Part shown: positions 20,564-31,501 of the stretch, in pieces | Layout: the number at the start of each line of letters is the position of its first letter | Position numbering within the stretch: position 1 is the first letter of the stretch | NCBI RefSeq assembly: GCF_026262505.1 | Contig: NC_067205.1 | Span: 12,090,001-12,154,000, forward strand | Direction: 5' to 3' | Source of the DNA: Trichomonas vaginalis G3 | Lineage: Eukaryota > Parabasalia > Trichomonadida > Trichomonadidae | DNA: 64,000 nucleotides | Position numbers and translations under genes: made by a program | Notes under the pieces: model-generated | Database searches by the model: none | What the model was told of the DNA's origin: nothing | What the model saw: only the letters and a program-made list of their open reading frames with translations

Positions 20564-23500
20564 ATGCCACGTAAGCTACGTAAGAATATACGTAAGAGGA
20601 AGGGAGCATTGAAACATCCAATAGTAAAACTGACACCACAACAACAGTTGCAACAACAAATGATGAATGACCCCACTATGTTGCAACAAATGTCAAGCAA
20701 CCCTATGCTTTTAAACCGAGTTATTGGTGCACAGAGTGGAGGTTTAAGAGCGGCACTTTTAGCGAAAATGGCAGGCTATGGTGGAGCTGCAGACGGAACA
20801 GCTTATAACCCTCAAAGTCAAATGAATTTGAGTTCACTCAAAAATCAAATAACAGATGTCAAAAGGTCAAACATAGACATACAGAAACAAATAAGTGAAA
20901 ACGAAAAGAAACTAGAATATGAAAGACACACAAAGAAACTCAATGAGTTAAACGTAGAGAAAGAAGAAAGAAGAACAACTGAAAGAACTAAGTACAGAGG
21001 AATATGCGAAAAAAGTGTCAGAAAAAGCAGCAGAAGTAGCAAAAATGGAACAAGATGTTATAAATTTGAAAAACCATACTACTCAATATAAAGTACTGAA
21101 AGATGAAGAGATAAAACAAAAAGCCATGAAGACATATATGGATAGCGATGAGTATAAAAAAGAAGTTGAAGCAAATGTAAAGGCAGAAAAACTTTTACAG
21201 TTGCAAAACCAAACCGTACAGTATGAAAACTTAGCACAAGAAAGTAAAAATAACGACGCAGCCATGCAAAAGGCAATGAAAAGCGCAGAATATATAAAAG
21301 CTAATAATGACTGGTTAGATGCCCAAGCCAACGCTAAAGCAGCCCAACTTATAGGGTCAATAAGGACAAAAATACAAGCGGATGAAGACAGTTCAAATGA
21401 AGCTTTAATGAATGCTGACTTTAAGAATGCCTTCGAAGCTCTTCATAGTAAGGTGAAACTAGTGAACGACTTCTCATCTGGAAAGAAACTGAAGTCTCAA
21501 GGTTTCGACAAAGAGTTAAGAGAAGTAGCACAAAATATGACGAAAATAACAGATGCAGCAACGAGACAGGCAGTTCAAAGTGCCTATGACGCCGTTAGAG
21601 CAACTGTTGTGGAAAGTCAAGAAAAAGAGTTACAACAGACCAAAACAGACCTAGTAAATGCTTTCTTAAGAACGAAAAGTCAGGTAGGACATTATGCTGC
21701 AGATGGAACATATGTGCCAGCTGGTGGAACTTATATACCACCAAACCCTCCAAGAGAAGCACCTGCACCAGGACTACCTAAAACATTTACATCGTCACAT
21801 GGACACAGACACAGGCATGCACCAAAACCAACACAACAACCAACAGTTCAAAATCCAGCACCACAACAACAACCAAAACCAACAGTTCAAAACCCTGCAC
21901 AGCAACCAACAGTTCAAAATCCAGCACAGCAACCACAAACAGAGCAAAGACACAAAAGAAGTAGAGAAAAAGGAAACCAAGAATTCTTAAAAATGCTTAA
22001 GGAAGATTATGGTTATCCAGATACTCTTGACTTTAGTGACAAATATAAAGAAGCTATTAGAAAGTTCAAGGAAGGAAATACTGACCCGAACCTATTTAGC
22101 TTTATGGTTCAGCATAAAATCGGATATAATCTCAAACCTGGAAAATACAAGCTCGCTAAGGGATATGATTTAATAGCATATCATCCAAATGACATGAATG
22201 AATTTACTCCGAGATATTTGGTGTCAGAGCTAAATGATAATTCAACTCTCTTCATGAAACGCGTAAAAAATAGAGACGGAACGAAAGAAGAAAGGTTTAT
22301 GAGTCCGGATGACTTAGATAGGGAACTTGTTAAAAACGGTCTCGGAATATATGAAATGCCAGCAGATGAGGTACAAGAAACTCAACAGGAAGAAGTTCAG
22401 ATACAACCAGATATGGAAGAAATAGTTCAGCAACAACAGCTAGAAGAGCCTGAAGGAAACGAACAAGTCCCTCCTTTGGAAACTAACTTCACAGAACTAG
22501 ATGAAGATTTGGAACAGCCGAAAAATCTTGACCCTCAACAAGTGTATGCGGAGAATATGGAATCTTTCCAAGAGTCTAAGAAAAATTCGGCTGACATAGT
22601 AGAAGAATATCGAAAAATGTTCGCCGACATACAAAAGACTCCAACATCAGATGAAAATATTCAGCATAGAATGGAAGTACTGAAAGAAAATGTACGCAAA
22701 TACAATAATCCTTTTTACTTACGACCATATAACGTTCAATCTTCGGATGAACTCGGTGAAAATAAAAGGTTAAATTTCAACAAAACATATAGAAATGAAA
22801 CATTGTTTAAAGTTCATTCAGAACCTAACCAATATGGAAACAAACCTACTTTTGTTTCTGCAGACTATGGAACTACAATGAGATGGGGTCATAAAGCTAA
22901 TCCGGATAGGTGGTTCATAAACTTACAACCTCAATTCCAAGAAGTTGTAGACGCAATGGAAGTGAATGGTGAACCAGATATAGCTGGTATTTTCAGCGCG
23001 GCTTTAATGCCATTGAAAGATATGAAAGATGCAGATATTTTGGACCAGTATGAAATGAACATGGCTGATGGAAATATAACACCTGACGTTCTAGAACATT
23101 TATCTCAAAGAACTACACAGAACCATAGAGATGGTATATTTGGTGAAGAGTTTAGAAAGAAAGTTAGGGAGAGAGAAGGAAGAGAACCTATTGTACATGA
23201 CCTTGCAAACGAAAGTTTGCAAAATGTCATAAAAACTTACTTTGCAGACAATGAACTGAGAAGGGATGAATATTTAAGAAAACTCAAATGGACAGTACCA
23301 AATGAAATGTTAGTATTGAAAAACACGTTCCTTGACAAAATAAAACCAACTACAGAAATAAATGACGCAAGACTGAAACGTTGGGTAAAAGCTTTCCCAT
23401 TCACAAAAGATATTATTGGTAACATGGAAAGAAAACCAGAATGGCTACAAAAACATATATTTGGAAACGAGCTTATTCCATATGGACAAGCTCTGTTTGA

Positions 23501-23867
23501 AGAGCTTGAACCGGAAACTCAGGAAAGAGTCATGCAAACAATACGCGAAAACTCAAATACAAACTATGACAAAATCTTTCTAGGATATAGGTTACCTGAG
23601 ATGGGCGACCAGAGCCCAAAGGCAAAAAGGACATGGGAAATTTACAACATACTAGGTGAACATGAGGCAAAGATGCAACAACTTGAAGCAGAGGGCAAGT
23701 TACCAAAAGCGACACCAAAGAAGAAGAGAAGAGTAGAACAAAGTGAAAGTAGTGAAGAAGTAACTTCATCTAGTGAAAGTAGTGGCAATGAAGGAAAAAG
23801 AAGAGTTAAAAACTCAGTCAGGAAGAAAGTAAAGCTTGGTCCGAGTGGGTTCTATTATGATATATAA
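20564..23867 (+). pseudogene. Large Maverick protein, about 1,090 codons, one frameshift
   Basis: Not assigned to a known family. The ATG at 20564 follows TCACTTA. The first frame runs to about 20960 and continues at 21015 in another frame, with the break in an AAG/GAA-rich stretch at about 20960-20990. Order along the protein: an Arg/Lys-rich N-terminus, Gln-rich and Gly/Ala segments, a long coiled coil, a Pro/Gln/His region (around 21830-21960), an acidic stretch, a C-terminal folded part with RWFINLQPQFQEV and EMGDQSPKAKRTWEIYNI, and a basic tail ending GPSGFYYDI. It is probably a structural or DNA-associated virion-like protein, by size and position before the capsid gene (inference). A second decayed copy lies at 1-2071. 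Confidence 0.8.
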
Positions 23868-23899
23868 ATCCAATTATTCTATATTTTTACCCATATGAA

Positions 23900-25506
23900 A
23901 TGTACGCCGCTCAGAATATAACGCCAACAGTTTTGGATGCCATGAACGGAATGTTTCCGAATAGTATAACGAATGCGACAATGCCATTAGAAGGTCAGAA
24001 ATAGTTCCTGGAACTTACGAATATACAACTGCTGTTTCTTATGGAAACGTAGGTGAGTTTGGAGAAGGTTCTTCAACAACAGTAGATATTGCTTGCGACA
24101 GGTTTCATATTATTTCTATTGACAACTCATTCTTATACGTGGAACAAGACATTGAAATAAAACCTTCTGCCAAGTTGTCTGACAAGAAAGGTTGCAATGG
24201 AATTTTCTATGTCGGATACCAATATGCTCCAGAAGTTTTCATGGGATATAAGATATATTCTAACTCTGACTTAGTTCAAACAGTAACATGGGCAAACTAT
24301 GAATGGTTCGCTTTGAGAAACTCAGTACAACCACAAGCTAGAGAACAAACAGACCAGTATGCAACTATTGAGAAAATAAGAAGACTTGACCCTAACGTTC
24401 CAGGAGTTTATGTTAACCTTTCTGGACAAACTGCAGCAGCAGTAACCAAAGTAAAACTGAAACTTAGAGTTCCTTTGTCATCTTTCCTCATCTTCAGGTT
24501 TTTAAGATACTTGCCAAACTGGGCAGGAAAAATTTCTATCGAACTTACTCCAAGCAAAAATAACTTAGTCATTGCACCAACACAAGACCCATTCAGCATT
24601 ACTGTAGTTGGAACTGGTGGAGCCAAGTTCTGTGACTTTTGCAAAGACAAAGTTGACTTAGACTTTGGTTTCTCAAACCTCAACACTGAAGTAAACTATT
24701 ATTTCAATGCTGCTGGAGATGCTTGGGACCCAGTTAAGTTCACATGCGAAAAATTTGAATGCAAGAGAATAGAAAGCAGACTTGCAGTCTATATGTTGGA
24801 CCCAGATATTTCAAATGCTTTAGCTGCCAAATATATTGCAGTTCCACTTATGTTCCCTATACACCAAATATCTGTCAAAGACTTTGCAGGTGAAGTTGGA
24901 AACCAAAATCCAGGAGCCGCAGGTGCAAGAACAGATATTGCTTTAACAACTGCAATGAAACATGCAGATACTATGTTTGTACTGTTCAGACGAACTATAA
25001 ATGACTATTCTTGTTTCTACAACCCTGGTATTAAATATCATATAAACATAGATGGCAAATATTATCCAAGAGAAGAATATTCTACAATTGAGGATATGAG
25101 GTCATACAACTTGACATTAGATGCTATGAACTTTAACAACAATTTCACAACAACCATTAACCCTGAAATGCAAAGTTCTATTATGCCATATGTGAAAGTA
25201 TGGACTCATACAGGAGGTCAAAAAACTCAATATACAAATGGAGACCGTTCAAACTTTTGGCTTGGCATTCCATTTGCTGACTCAGAAGACTTTATGGGTG
25301 GTATTTCAACTGTTGGTACTGTACAAATACAATATACTGGTGACAGAGACGGTCCAGATGAATTGAAAGCAAAGAAGTTTACAAAACCAATAGCACTTTT
25401 TACGGAAGATGCTCTTTTGAAGATTCGTTCGATGAAACCTGCTGGGGCTCCTCAGATTGGCATAACGACAGCTTCCATCGAGCAGATTTTGGCAGCAGGT
25501 CAGTAA
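23900..25506 (+). pseudogene. Candidate major capsid protein (double jelly roll), one frameshift
   Basis: The ATG at 23900 (MYAAQNITPTVLDAMNG) runs about 33 codons, then a one-base shift near 23990 leads into the long frame ending at 25506, about 535 residues in all. The body is beta-rich and aromatic, with LRVPLSSFLIFRFLRYLPNW followed by IELTPSKNN, the pattern of Polinton and PLV double-jelly-roll capsid proteins. It follows the large first gene and precedes the candidate minor capsid gene, as expected for a morphogenesis block. Identity rests on pattern and context only; a structure prediction would decide it. Confidence 0.68.
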
Positions 25507-25567
25507 GTTGTTCTTGAACTGACTTCTCTCCGTCAAATATTGACAGTACGCCAGTTTTGACATAATA

Positions 25568-25819
25568 CTATATTATAAACTTACCTTTAGAAATATCTGT
25601 AAGTTTTGAAGTTATATTTTTGTCTGCTTCAAGAACTTTCACCATTTCAGTTATACCAACTTTCTTTGCTTTATGAAAATATTTAGGTTCAGCAAAGACT
25701 GCTATTCTATAACATTTTCCATTGTTTGTGTAAAGAACTATTCTGTCAATGTATTTGTATTGTTTGTGAGTATAAACTTTGTTCTGCTTCAATTCAATAA
25801 GATATCCGAATACGTCCAT
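25568..25819 (-). CDS. Small hypothetical Maverick protein, 83 aa
   Basis: Not recognised. A compact frame (MDVFGYLIELKQNKVY) on the minus strand between the capsid candidate and the next plus-strand gene, which starts only 19 bp beyond this one's start. The composition is coding-like: aromatic and Lys-rich, with regular beta-strand-like alternation (DRIVLYTNNGKCYRIAVFAE). Confidence 0.6.
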   Translation of the reverse strand: MDVFGYLIELKQNKVYTHKQYKYIDRIVLYTNNGKCYRIAVFAEPKYFHKAKKVGITEMVKVLEADKNITSKLTDISKGKFII

Positions 25820-25837
25820 CTTTTTATTCTAAGTAAA

Positions 25838-26416
25838 ATGTCATTTCCGAAAAATAGAAGCGTAAGTGTTTCAAAAGGTTTAATGGCGGTGGCAGATGTG
25901 AAGTTAAATTCACCAACTCAAACAAACAGTCAAAGTGTTGTTGTCAATGTCAAAGACAGAGATGTTGAAGTGGGGAAACCATACGAAGACGAAGATGGTA
26001 TAACAATTGTTCCTGTAAAAGAACCAACATATCCTGAAGTTAGCAGAGACTTAAGTTCTGTTGCAGATATTCGAAACGACTACCAACAACTGAAAGACAA
26101 ACTTCAAACTCAGGAGAAGATTTGTCAAGCTTTAAGTATAATGTTAAACTTGGTCGAACACAACCCTGTAAAAGTGAACTCATATGTCATTGCACCTCAT
26201 GAAGTTTTGAAAGAACTATTGAAACTTTTGACAGAGGCAGACGATATAAACATCAAAGAAATAGAACCCGACATTAGTTGCTGTGGTGTTTCATATAATG
26301 CCATTGACAAGATATACGTTATGAAAGGAGGTGAAACGTTGAACTTAAAATATAGTTTCCCAGACGTTATAAAAATATTTGACGACCACAACATTTCATT
26401 AAAGTTTATTTGCTAA
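25838..26416 (+). CDS. Hypothetical Maverick protein, 192 aa
   Basis: Not recognised. The frame is open from 25673, but the coding-like part starts at the ATG at 25838 (MSFPKNRSVSVSKGLMAV); the upstream extension is antisense to the 83-aa gene. The N-terminal 80 residues are polar and Pro/Val-rich, a central helical segment (DYQQLKDKLQTQEKICQALS) could be coiled coil, and the end is a small folded part with two adjacent Cys. Only 4 bp separate it from the next gene, in the same direction. Confidence 0.7.
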   Translation: MSFPKNRSVSVSKGLMAVADVKLNSPTQTNSQSVVVNVKDRDVEVGKPYEDEDGITIVPVKEPTYPEVSRDLSSVADIRNDYQQLKDKLQTQEKICQALSIMLNLVEHNPVKVNSYVIAPHEVLKELLKLLTEADDINIKEIEPDISCCGVSYNAIDKIYVMKGGETLNLKYSFPDVIKIFDDHNISLKFIC

Positions 26417-26420
26417 GTAA

Positions 26421-27217
26421 ATGGCAGAAGACATAATGGTTTATACTATTACGACTAAAAACCCTGAGTCATATAATTCTATAACAACAAACTTACAAAG
26501 TCCTCAAGGACGATATTGTAAACTAACCTTAAACACAATGACGACTAAAGCCTGTTTTGCTCTTTTGACACCAGAAGACTTTATTGTTGTGAATGGTAAA
26601 AAATACTCCTTTGAAGATACTTACTCAGATATACCACCAACAGGTTTTGTTGACTTATTTAATACTTTAAGTACGGGTGTAACATGTGCTGCAACTAGAG
26701 CAGGTTTCATTATGTTTGGATGTCCGACTGAGTTTACTATTAATGATATGAGCTATAATACAAAACTTATTTCTGGTTTTTACTACCAACAGTTTCCTAT
26801 AACAGGAAAAGGTGTCATACAAGGAATGTCTATTCCATTGACATTAAGCACACCAATCTTATATATTGTTTCAAACTTAGGTTCAAAGTGTTATTCGAAT
26901 GTCGACAGAAACTATTATGACCAAAAGATACTTATGCGTATAAACAATACTTTCTCTGCTGGTTTGCCTATTGTTCATTCGAATGCAGAATTTTCAACCT
27001 TAGTGAACTCAAACACTTTGGCAAGTATAACGTTGACATTAGTTGACGCAAACTTTGTTCCTGTAAAACTTTTATGTCCTATGTATTTGTCAATGACGGC
27101 AGAAAGTTTCGAATTGGAAATGCAACTGGTGAAAGTATTGTATTACAAGAACAACTTCAACAACAAATAGCTCAAGAACAACAAATGCAACAAATGGAAC
27201 AACAAAGTCAAGAATAA
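26421..27217 (+). pseudogene. Candidate minor capsid (penton-like) protein, C-terminal frameshift
   Basis: The long frame (MAEDIMVYTITTKNPESYN) ends at 27170 after a short atypical tail, while another frame from about 27110 to 27217 encodes a Gln-rich tail (QEQLQQQIAQEQQMQQ). A one-base shift near 27110 therefore probably replaced the true end. The main body is beta-rich with PLTLSTPILYIVSNLG and LASITLTLVDANFVPVKLL, resembling single-jelly-roll minor capsid proteins of Polintons. The assignment is inferred from the pattern and its place after the major capsid candidate. Confidence 0.55.
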
Positions 27218-27246
27218 AAAATAATATTTTTTTTATTTTTATAAAA

Positions 27247-28480
27247 ATGTACAGAATAGATGTTTCAGATTTTTATGACTTCCAAGCATTCAGAAATATG
27301 TGTCCATTTAGAGACTATAACAAAGCAGTCGAGAATTTGAAACGTTTAGTCATTTATGTTGACTCTGCCCCAGAATGTTATGTCATGAAAGAATGGGATG
27401 TTGTCTTTAACAAACCAAGAGCAACAATAGTGTCTGAACAAGAATGTAGACAGAAACTTAAGAAAATAAAAGTCGTACAAGTTGGCATGAAGATGTTAGA
27501 TGCTTGGGATATCTTATTGTCAAAGTTAGAAGATTTTTCAGTTCGAGGTATAAAGTTCTATACACCTTCTCCAAACTTCTATTCTATCTTCACTGGATAT
27601 AAATACGAACAAGTAGAATGGAAAGAAATATTATAGAAGCTTGGTTAGACCATGTCAAAGAAATTATATGCAATGGAAACGAAAAGGTTTATGAGTATAT
27701 CTTATGTTGGTTTGCAAACATCTTACAACATCCAAGTGCTAAAAATGAAACTGCTCTCATTATAATTGGAAAACAAGGAACAGGTAAGAACACATTCTTT
27801 ACAGATATTTATGCAAACTATTAGAGGGCTATTCGAACCCGAATATGACAAACATAGAAAACATCTGTGGCAAGTTTAACTCCTCAATAGAGAATATGAA
27901 ACTTATAGTTTGCAATGAACTTCAAAGTATAGATACAACAAAAGTTTTGAACTCAGATGCTTTGAAGAGTCTTATAACAGACAAAGTTGGAGTTGTTGAA
28001 AGAAAATATAAAGACCAAAGAGTTTGTGAAAATGTTGCAAACTTCATTATGGTTTCAAACAATGCTGTTCCGATGAAGTTAGAAAGTTCTGACAGAAGAT
28101 ATGTAGTTGTCAGAACGTCAGATTCTCATATGCAAGATACAGAATATTTTGACGACTTAGCAGAAACTTTGACATCTGACTTTTACAACCACTTGTTCTC
28201 ATATTTCATGACATTAGATATTTCTAAGTTCAATCCAAGACAAATTCCACATACCGAAGAGAGACAAACATTGTTAGAAGCAAACAAGAGTGTATATGAA
28301 CTGTTCATAGAAGAAAGCGACTTTGAGTGTTTAGATGAAAAGTCTTTATATGATGAATATAAACAATATTGTCAAGAATATGGTTATATGGCAGCTTCTA
28401 AACGTACATTCTTGGCAAATGTCAAAAGTCTTTTAGATGTTCAGAATGGTGTATATACAAAGAAAATTTTTTCTGAGTAA
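27247..28480 (+). pseudogene. Superfamily 3 helicase, broken by two frameshifts
   Basis: Three consecutive frames make one gene: 27247-27636 (N-terminal part), about 27618-27824 with the Walker A motif IIIGKQGTGKNTFF, and about 27815-28480 with the Walker B-like KLIVCNEL and the later motif FIMVSNNAVPMKLESSDRRY, typical of SF3/D5-like helicases. The breaks lie near 27625 and 27820, and each needs only one base. In viruses this family forms hexamers that unwind the replication origin. Catalytic motifs are present, but the frame is interrupted. It ends 35 bp before the next gene. Confidence 0.85.
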
Positions 28481-28515
28481 ATTTAAAAAAAATATTTTTT
28501 TATCCGATAGAAAAG

Positions 28516-28935
28516 ATGACGAAATTCATCTCAGTAAATAAGTACATGTCAGGACTTAAAGAAGAACTAGACCCATTCACATATTTGAATGTTTACTTCT
28601 ACCATTTTGAAAAGTCTTCATTCAGCAAAGTTTGGAACATCGAACCAGTTAAGTTTGCTATTGTGACTAAAAATGGTGCGAAATTTGAAGACTTAGACAT
28701 AGAAGGTTTGTTAACAGTTAAAGAAAGTTTTGACAGAAGGTTCTCAAACCTTAAAGAAGGCAAAGCATACAAACTTGTTATACCTTATGAACCAAAGAAG
28801 ACAGACGACTATGAATATTATGAGTCTAAAGTTGTAGAAGTTCAAGGTAAATTGGGTAAAAAGATTTTAGAGTCTAAGCCAGTGTTTACTCCTAAAGAGG
28901 AAGAGAACATTGACATTGACCCAGAAATGTTCTAA
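28516..28935 (+). CDS. Hypothetical Maverick protein, 139 aa
   Basis: Not recognised. An intact frame starting MTKFISVNKYMSGLKEEL, with mixed strands and helices, no membrane segment, and an acidic end (EEENIDIDPEMF). It lies directly after the helicase gene in the same direction, so a replication role such as single-strand DNA binding is possible but unsupported. It converges with the minus-strand gene at 28952. Confidence 0.7.
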   Translation: MTKFISVNKYMSGLKEELDPFTYLNVYFYHFEKSSFSKVWNIEPVKFAIVTKNGAKFEDLDIEGLLTVKESFDRRFSNLKEGKAYKLVIPYEPKKTDDYEYYESKVVEVQGKLGKKILESKPVFTPKEEENIDIDPEMF

Positions 28936-28951
28936 AAATAAAATTTTATTT

Positions 28952-29404
28952 TTACATGGCAAATTTCTTTTTCTCTGGAACTGGTTCAGGTTCTTTCTTC
29001 TCTTCTTCTACTTTCTTTTCTTTCTTTTCTCTCTTCTTCTTTTCTGGTGGAGTTATGTCAAATTTGGCGCAACTATATTTATGTAAAAGTTCTTTGTCCT
29101 TTAATAGCTCATCTATTCTGTTTTCTATTTCCTCTTCAAGAACAGCGCATGTGTCTTCTTTGCATTCTAAGAACTTTTGTTGGACTTCATCTTTCCAATC
29201 GGCGTCATCTCTGTCAACAAGTCTGTCATTGACAAATTTTAAGACTGCTCTTTGTAATGTTTTATGGTTCTTGTCATATTCCCAGAAACAGAACTTTAGA
29301 ACAAATTCACCTTTCTTGTTGACACAATGTAAGATTTTATGGTCGACAGAAGTTTTAGAGTCGAAAAGTTTGTCTCGAATATAGATAGCGAAATCGCTAG
29401 ACAT
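28952..29404 (-). CDS. Hypothetical Maverick protein, 150 aa, Lys/Glu-rich tail
   Basis: Not recognised. Intact. A folded N-terminal 115 residues (MSSDFAIYIRDKLFDSKTSV) is followed by a tail of alternating Lys, Glu and Pro. It is divergent from the packaging ATPase gene, with only 36 bp between the two starts. The plus-strand frame across the same region is its shadow. Confidence 0.7.
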   Translation of the reverse strand: MSSDFAIYIRDKLFDSKTSVDHKILHCVNKKGEFVLKFCFWEYDKNHKTLQRAVLKFVNDRLVDRDDADWKDEVQQKFLECKEDTCAVLEEEIENRIDELLKDKELLHKYSCAKFDITPPEKKKREKKEKKVEEEKKEPEPVPEKKKFAM

Positions 29405-29440
29405 TTTCTAAAAGATAAAAATTTTAATTTTTCTAAAAAT

Positions 29441-30314
29441 ATGTTAGAAAAAAAGTTTGCTGACATTGACAAAAAATTTGATGAAGGTTTTAAACAAGAA
29501 CAAGAGGAAGTTAGAAAATGCTCAGATAAAACCTATACATGACAAGTTCTTATTTGCTCAGAATGGTATAACAGGTCTAATTGCACCACCTGGGTCGGGT
29601 AAGACTTTCACTTATCTTAAAATGGCTGCACAACAACAAGAACTAGATGAGAAGAACCCATTTTATGAGTTAGTTGTTATTTGTTCGACTTCTGGTCAAT
29701 TTGACCAAACCGTCAATTCGTTCAAAGATATTATAAAGAAGTCTAAGTTAGTATGTATAAAGGATACTGAGTTGTTAGATTGGATAAAGAAGTACCAAAG
29801 AAGAGTTTTGAAGTATAATGCTATAAATGAGTATATAAATTCTAAGTTTAAAGACCCAAATGAGGAAATGCAGAGAATATTAGAGAAGAAACACTTCAGA
29901 AACAAACAGAAAGAGATAGAATACATTTCGAAGAAATTGCAATCTTACGATTGGAAGACTTACCCTCATAGATGTCTTCTTATCTTAGATGATTTCGCCT
30001 CTCATCCTTTGTTAAAGAACAGAGAACAAGATATGTGTCGAATTCTTAAGAAGCTCAGACACTTTAACATCTCAGTTGTCATTTGTGTACAGACAGCAAA
30101 GAGTTTAAGTAAGGATGTTAAAAGAATACTTACTGACATAATACTTTTCCCCGGATTGTCCGAAGACGATTTCATGGAACTTATGAAAGAGTCCATGGCA
30201 GGTAAGTTTGACAGACATGAACTATGGGAGAAGTACAAAGTCATACAAGACCCTCATACTTCTTTCAGAATTCATATCTACGCAAACAAAGTTCAAATTG
30301 TAAAAAGTCAATAA
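29441..30314 (+). pseudogene. A32-like genome-packaging ATPase, one frameshift
   Basis: The ATG at 29441 opens MLEKKFADIDKKFDEGFK; a one-base shift near 29525 leads into the long frame. Walker A is LIAPPGSGKTF, and Walker B is CLLILDDFA, followed by a sensor-like VVICVQTAKSL. This is the FtsK/HerA-type packaging ATPase shared by Polintons, virophages and NCLDVs, which pumps DNA into the capsid. All ATPase motifs are downstream of the break. It is divergent from the 150-aa gene and converges with the KilA-N gene at 30330 (15 bp apart). Confidence 0.85.
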
Positions 30315-30329
30315 AAATAAATGGTTCAT

Positions 30330-31157
30330 CTACCCTACTTGTTTGAAGTTGTCAAAATACTCTGTTATTTTTTCTTTCAGTAGCGGTAAGTCTTCTTTGA
30401 AGGTAAGTATTGTACAACCTTTCATATCATAGTGTGTTTGAGGTAACGTATCTTGAACTATTTGTTTCACATCTTCATTTGGGGTCATTGAAATCGGTAA
30501 GTTTTCGCGATAGAACCAATTTCTGTCAGATTTGTAAATCTTAGCAAGGTCGTAAAAGCTTTTGTTGTTTCTTCTGACTAAATGCAACATAACCATATCT
30601 TTATCTTCTTCATTTTCCAACTCTTCAGTATAAATCATATACTTATAACTCTTTTCCTTTCCTTTTGGTACCGAACGTGGTATTCTTTTCTGAATGCTTT
30701 TGTCTTTTGCTTCAATGACTTCATCTTTTGCATGAAGTTTCTTTTCCATCTCTTCACGTTCTGCTTTATATAGTTCATCTAACATCATGAAAATATAACA
30801 AGCATAACGAGGTGAAGCCCACATTGCTACAGCATTTACTAAAAGTCTATGAACATAATATCCTTTCAAACCAGGAGCCAAATTCTTGCGATTTTCGTAC
30901 GGAATCTCTTCTCTCGGTTTTCCGAGGGAAGCAATCATATGAGGAAATTCTTCTAAAAGTTCTTTTGTCTGTTGGTTTTCAAACCAATGATATGCTTGCT
31001 TTGTAGAACGAAGAGCATTCAAAATACTTTGCATTTGGTACATATCGTCTTTGACCGAACGAATGAGACGTAACTGTTTGTTATACTGTATGTACTCGTA
31101 TTCTTCATTTATAGCTTCATGGACTATAACTGTTGTTGTGTTCTCTGTTGTTGACAT
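30330..31157 (-). CDS. KilA-N domain protein
   Basis: About 275 residues. The frame extends to a TTG at 31175, but the ATG at 31157 (MSTTENTT) is the likely start. A KilA-N DNA-binding domain covers about residues 45-135: YHWFENQQTKELLEEF, then GLKGYYVHRLLVNAVAMWAS with the typical YVH and aliphatic-WAS pattern. A coiled coil (AEREEMEKKLHAKDEVIEAK) and a C-terminal domain similar to those that follow KilA-N in large DNA viruses complete it. It is intact, unlike most large genes of this element. The upstream 85 bp is nearly identical to that of the gene at 31502. Confidence 0.8.
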   Translation of the reverse strand: MSTTENTTTVIVHEAINEEYEYIQYNKQLRLIRSVKDDMYQMQSILNALRSTKQAYHWFENQQTKELLEEFPHMIASLGKPREEIPYENRKNLAPGLKGYYVHRLLVNAVAMWASPRYACYIFMMLDELYKAEREEMEKKLHAKDEVIEAKDKSIQKRIPRSVPKGKEKSYKYMIYTEELENEEDKDMVMLHLVRRNNKSFYDLAKIYKSDRNWFYRENLPISMTPNEDVKQIVQDTLPQTHYDMKGCTILTFKEDLPLLKEKITEYFDNFKQVG

Positions 31158-31269
31158 ATCTGTCTTTACATACAAAATAAAAAAATAAATAAAAATAAAA
31201 CTAACTTTATTTTTTCTATCTTAAGGAAATTCATGATTTTTGTGCTGAATTCAATAAAAATATATTTTA

Positions 31270-31303
31270 GGGTAGATGGTTAGATCTAACCCGATATCTA
31301 CCC
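31270..31303. promoter_or_regulatory. Nested palindrome 1 in the KilA-N cluster
   Basis: GGGTAGAT and ATCTACCC flank a perfect 14-bp palindrome GGTTAGATCTAACC, forming a long potential stem. It lies between the end of the gene at 31502 and the start of the KilA-N gene. It could be a terminator, an operator or a recombination site. Confidence 0.7.
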
Positions 31304-31447
31304 TCATTTCTACCCCAGTTATTTTATAAACGTTTCACATAGTAAACGTTATTTTTTAAATTTTGTGAAAACTCAACGGTTTGACACATGCCCTAAAAAG
31401 TATTTTACTCAGAATTTTGTTGCTGAATTCAATAAAAATATATTTTA

Positions 31448-31481
31448 GGGTAGATGGTTAGATCTAACCCGATATCTACCC
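31448..31481. promoter_or_regulatory. Nested palindrome 2 in the KilA-N cluster
   Basis: Second identical copy of the GGTTAGATCTAACC palindrome with GGGTAGAT/ATCTACCC flanks, 21 bp beyond the end of the gene at 31502. Confidence 0.7.
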
Positions 31482-31501
31482 TCATTTCTACCCCAGTTAT
31501 T

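Noticed and set aside
28956-29384. 142-codon plus-strand frame
   Set aside because: Shadow of the Lys/Glu-rich minus-strand gene at 28952-29404; its Ser/Phe-rich composition is an antisense artefact.
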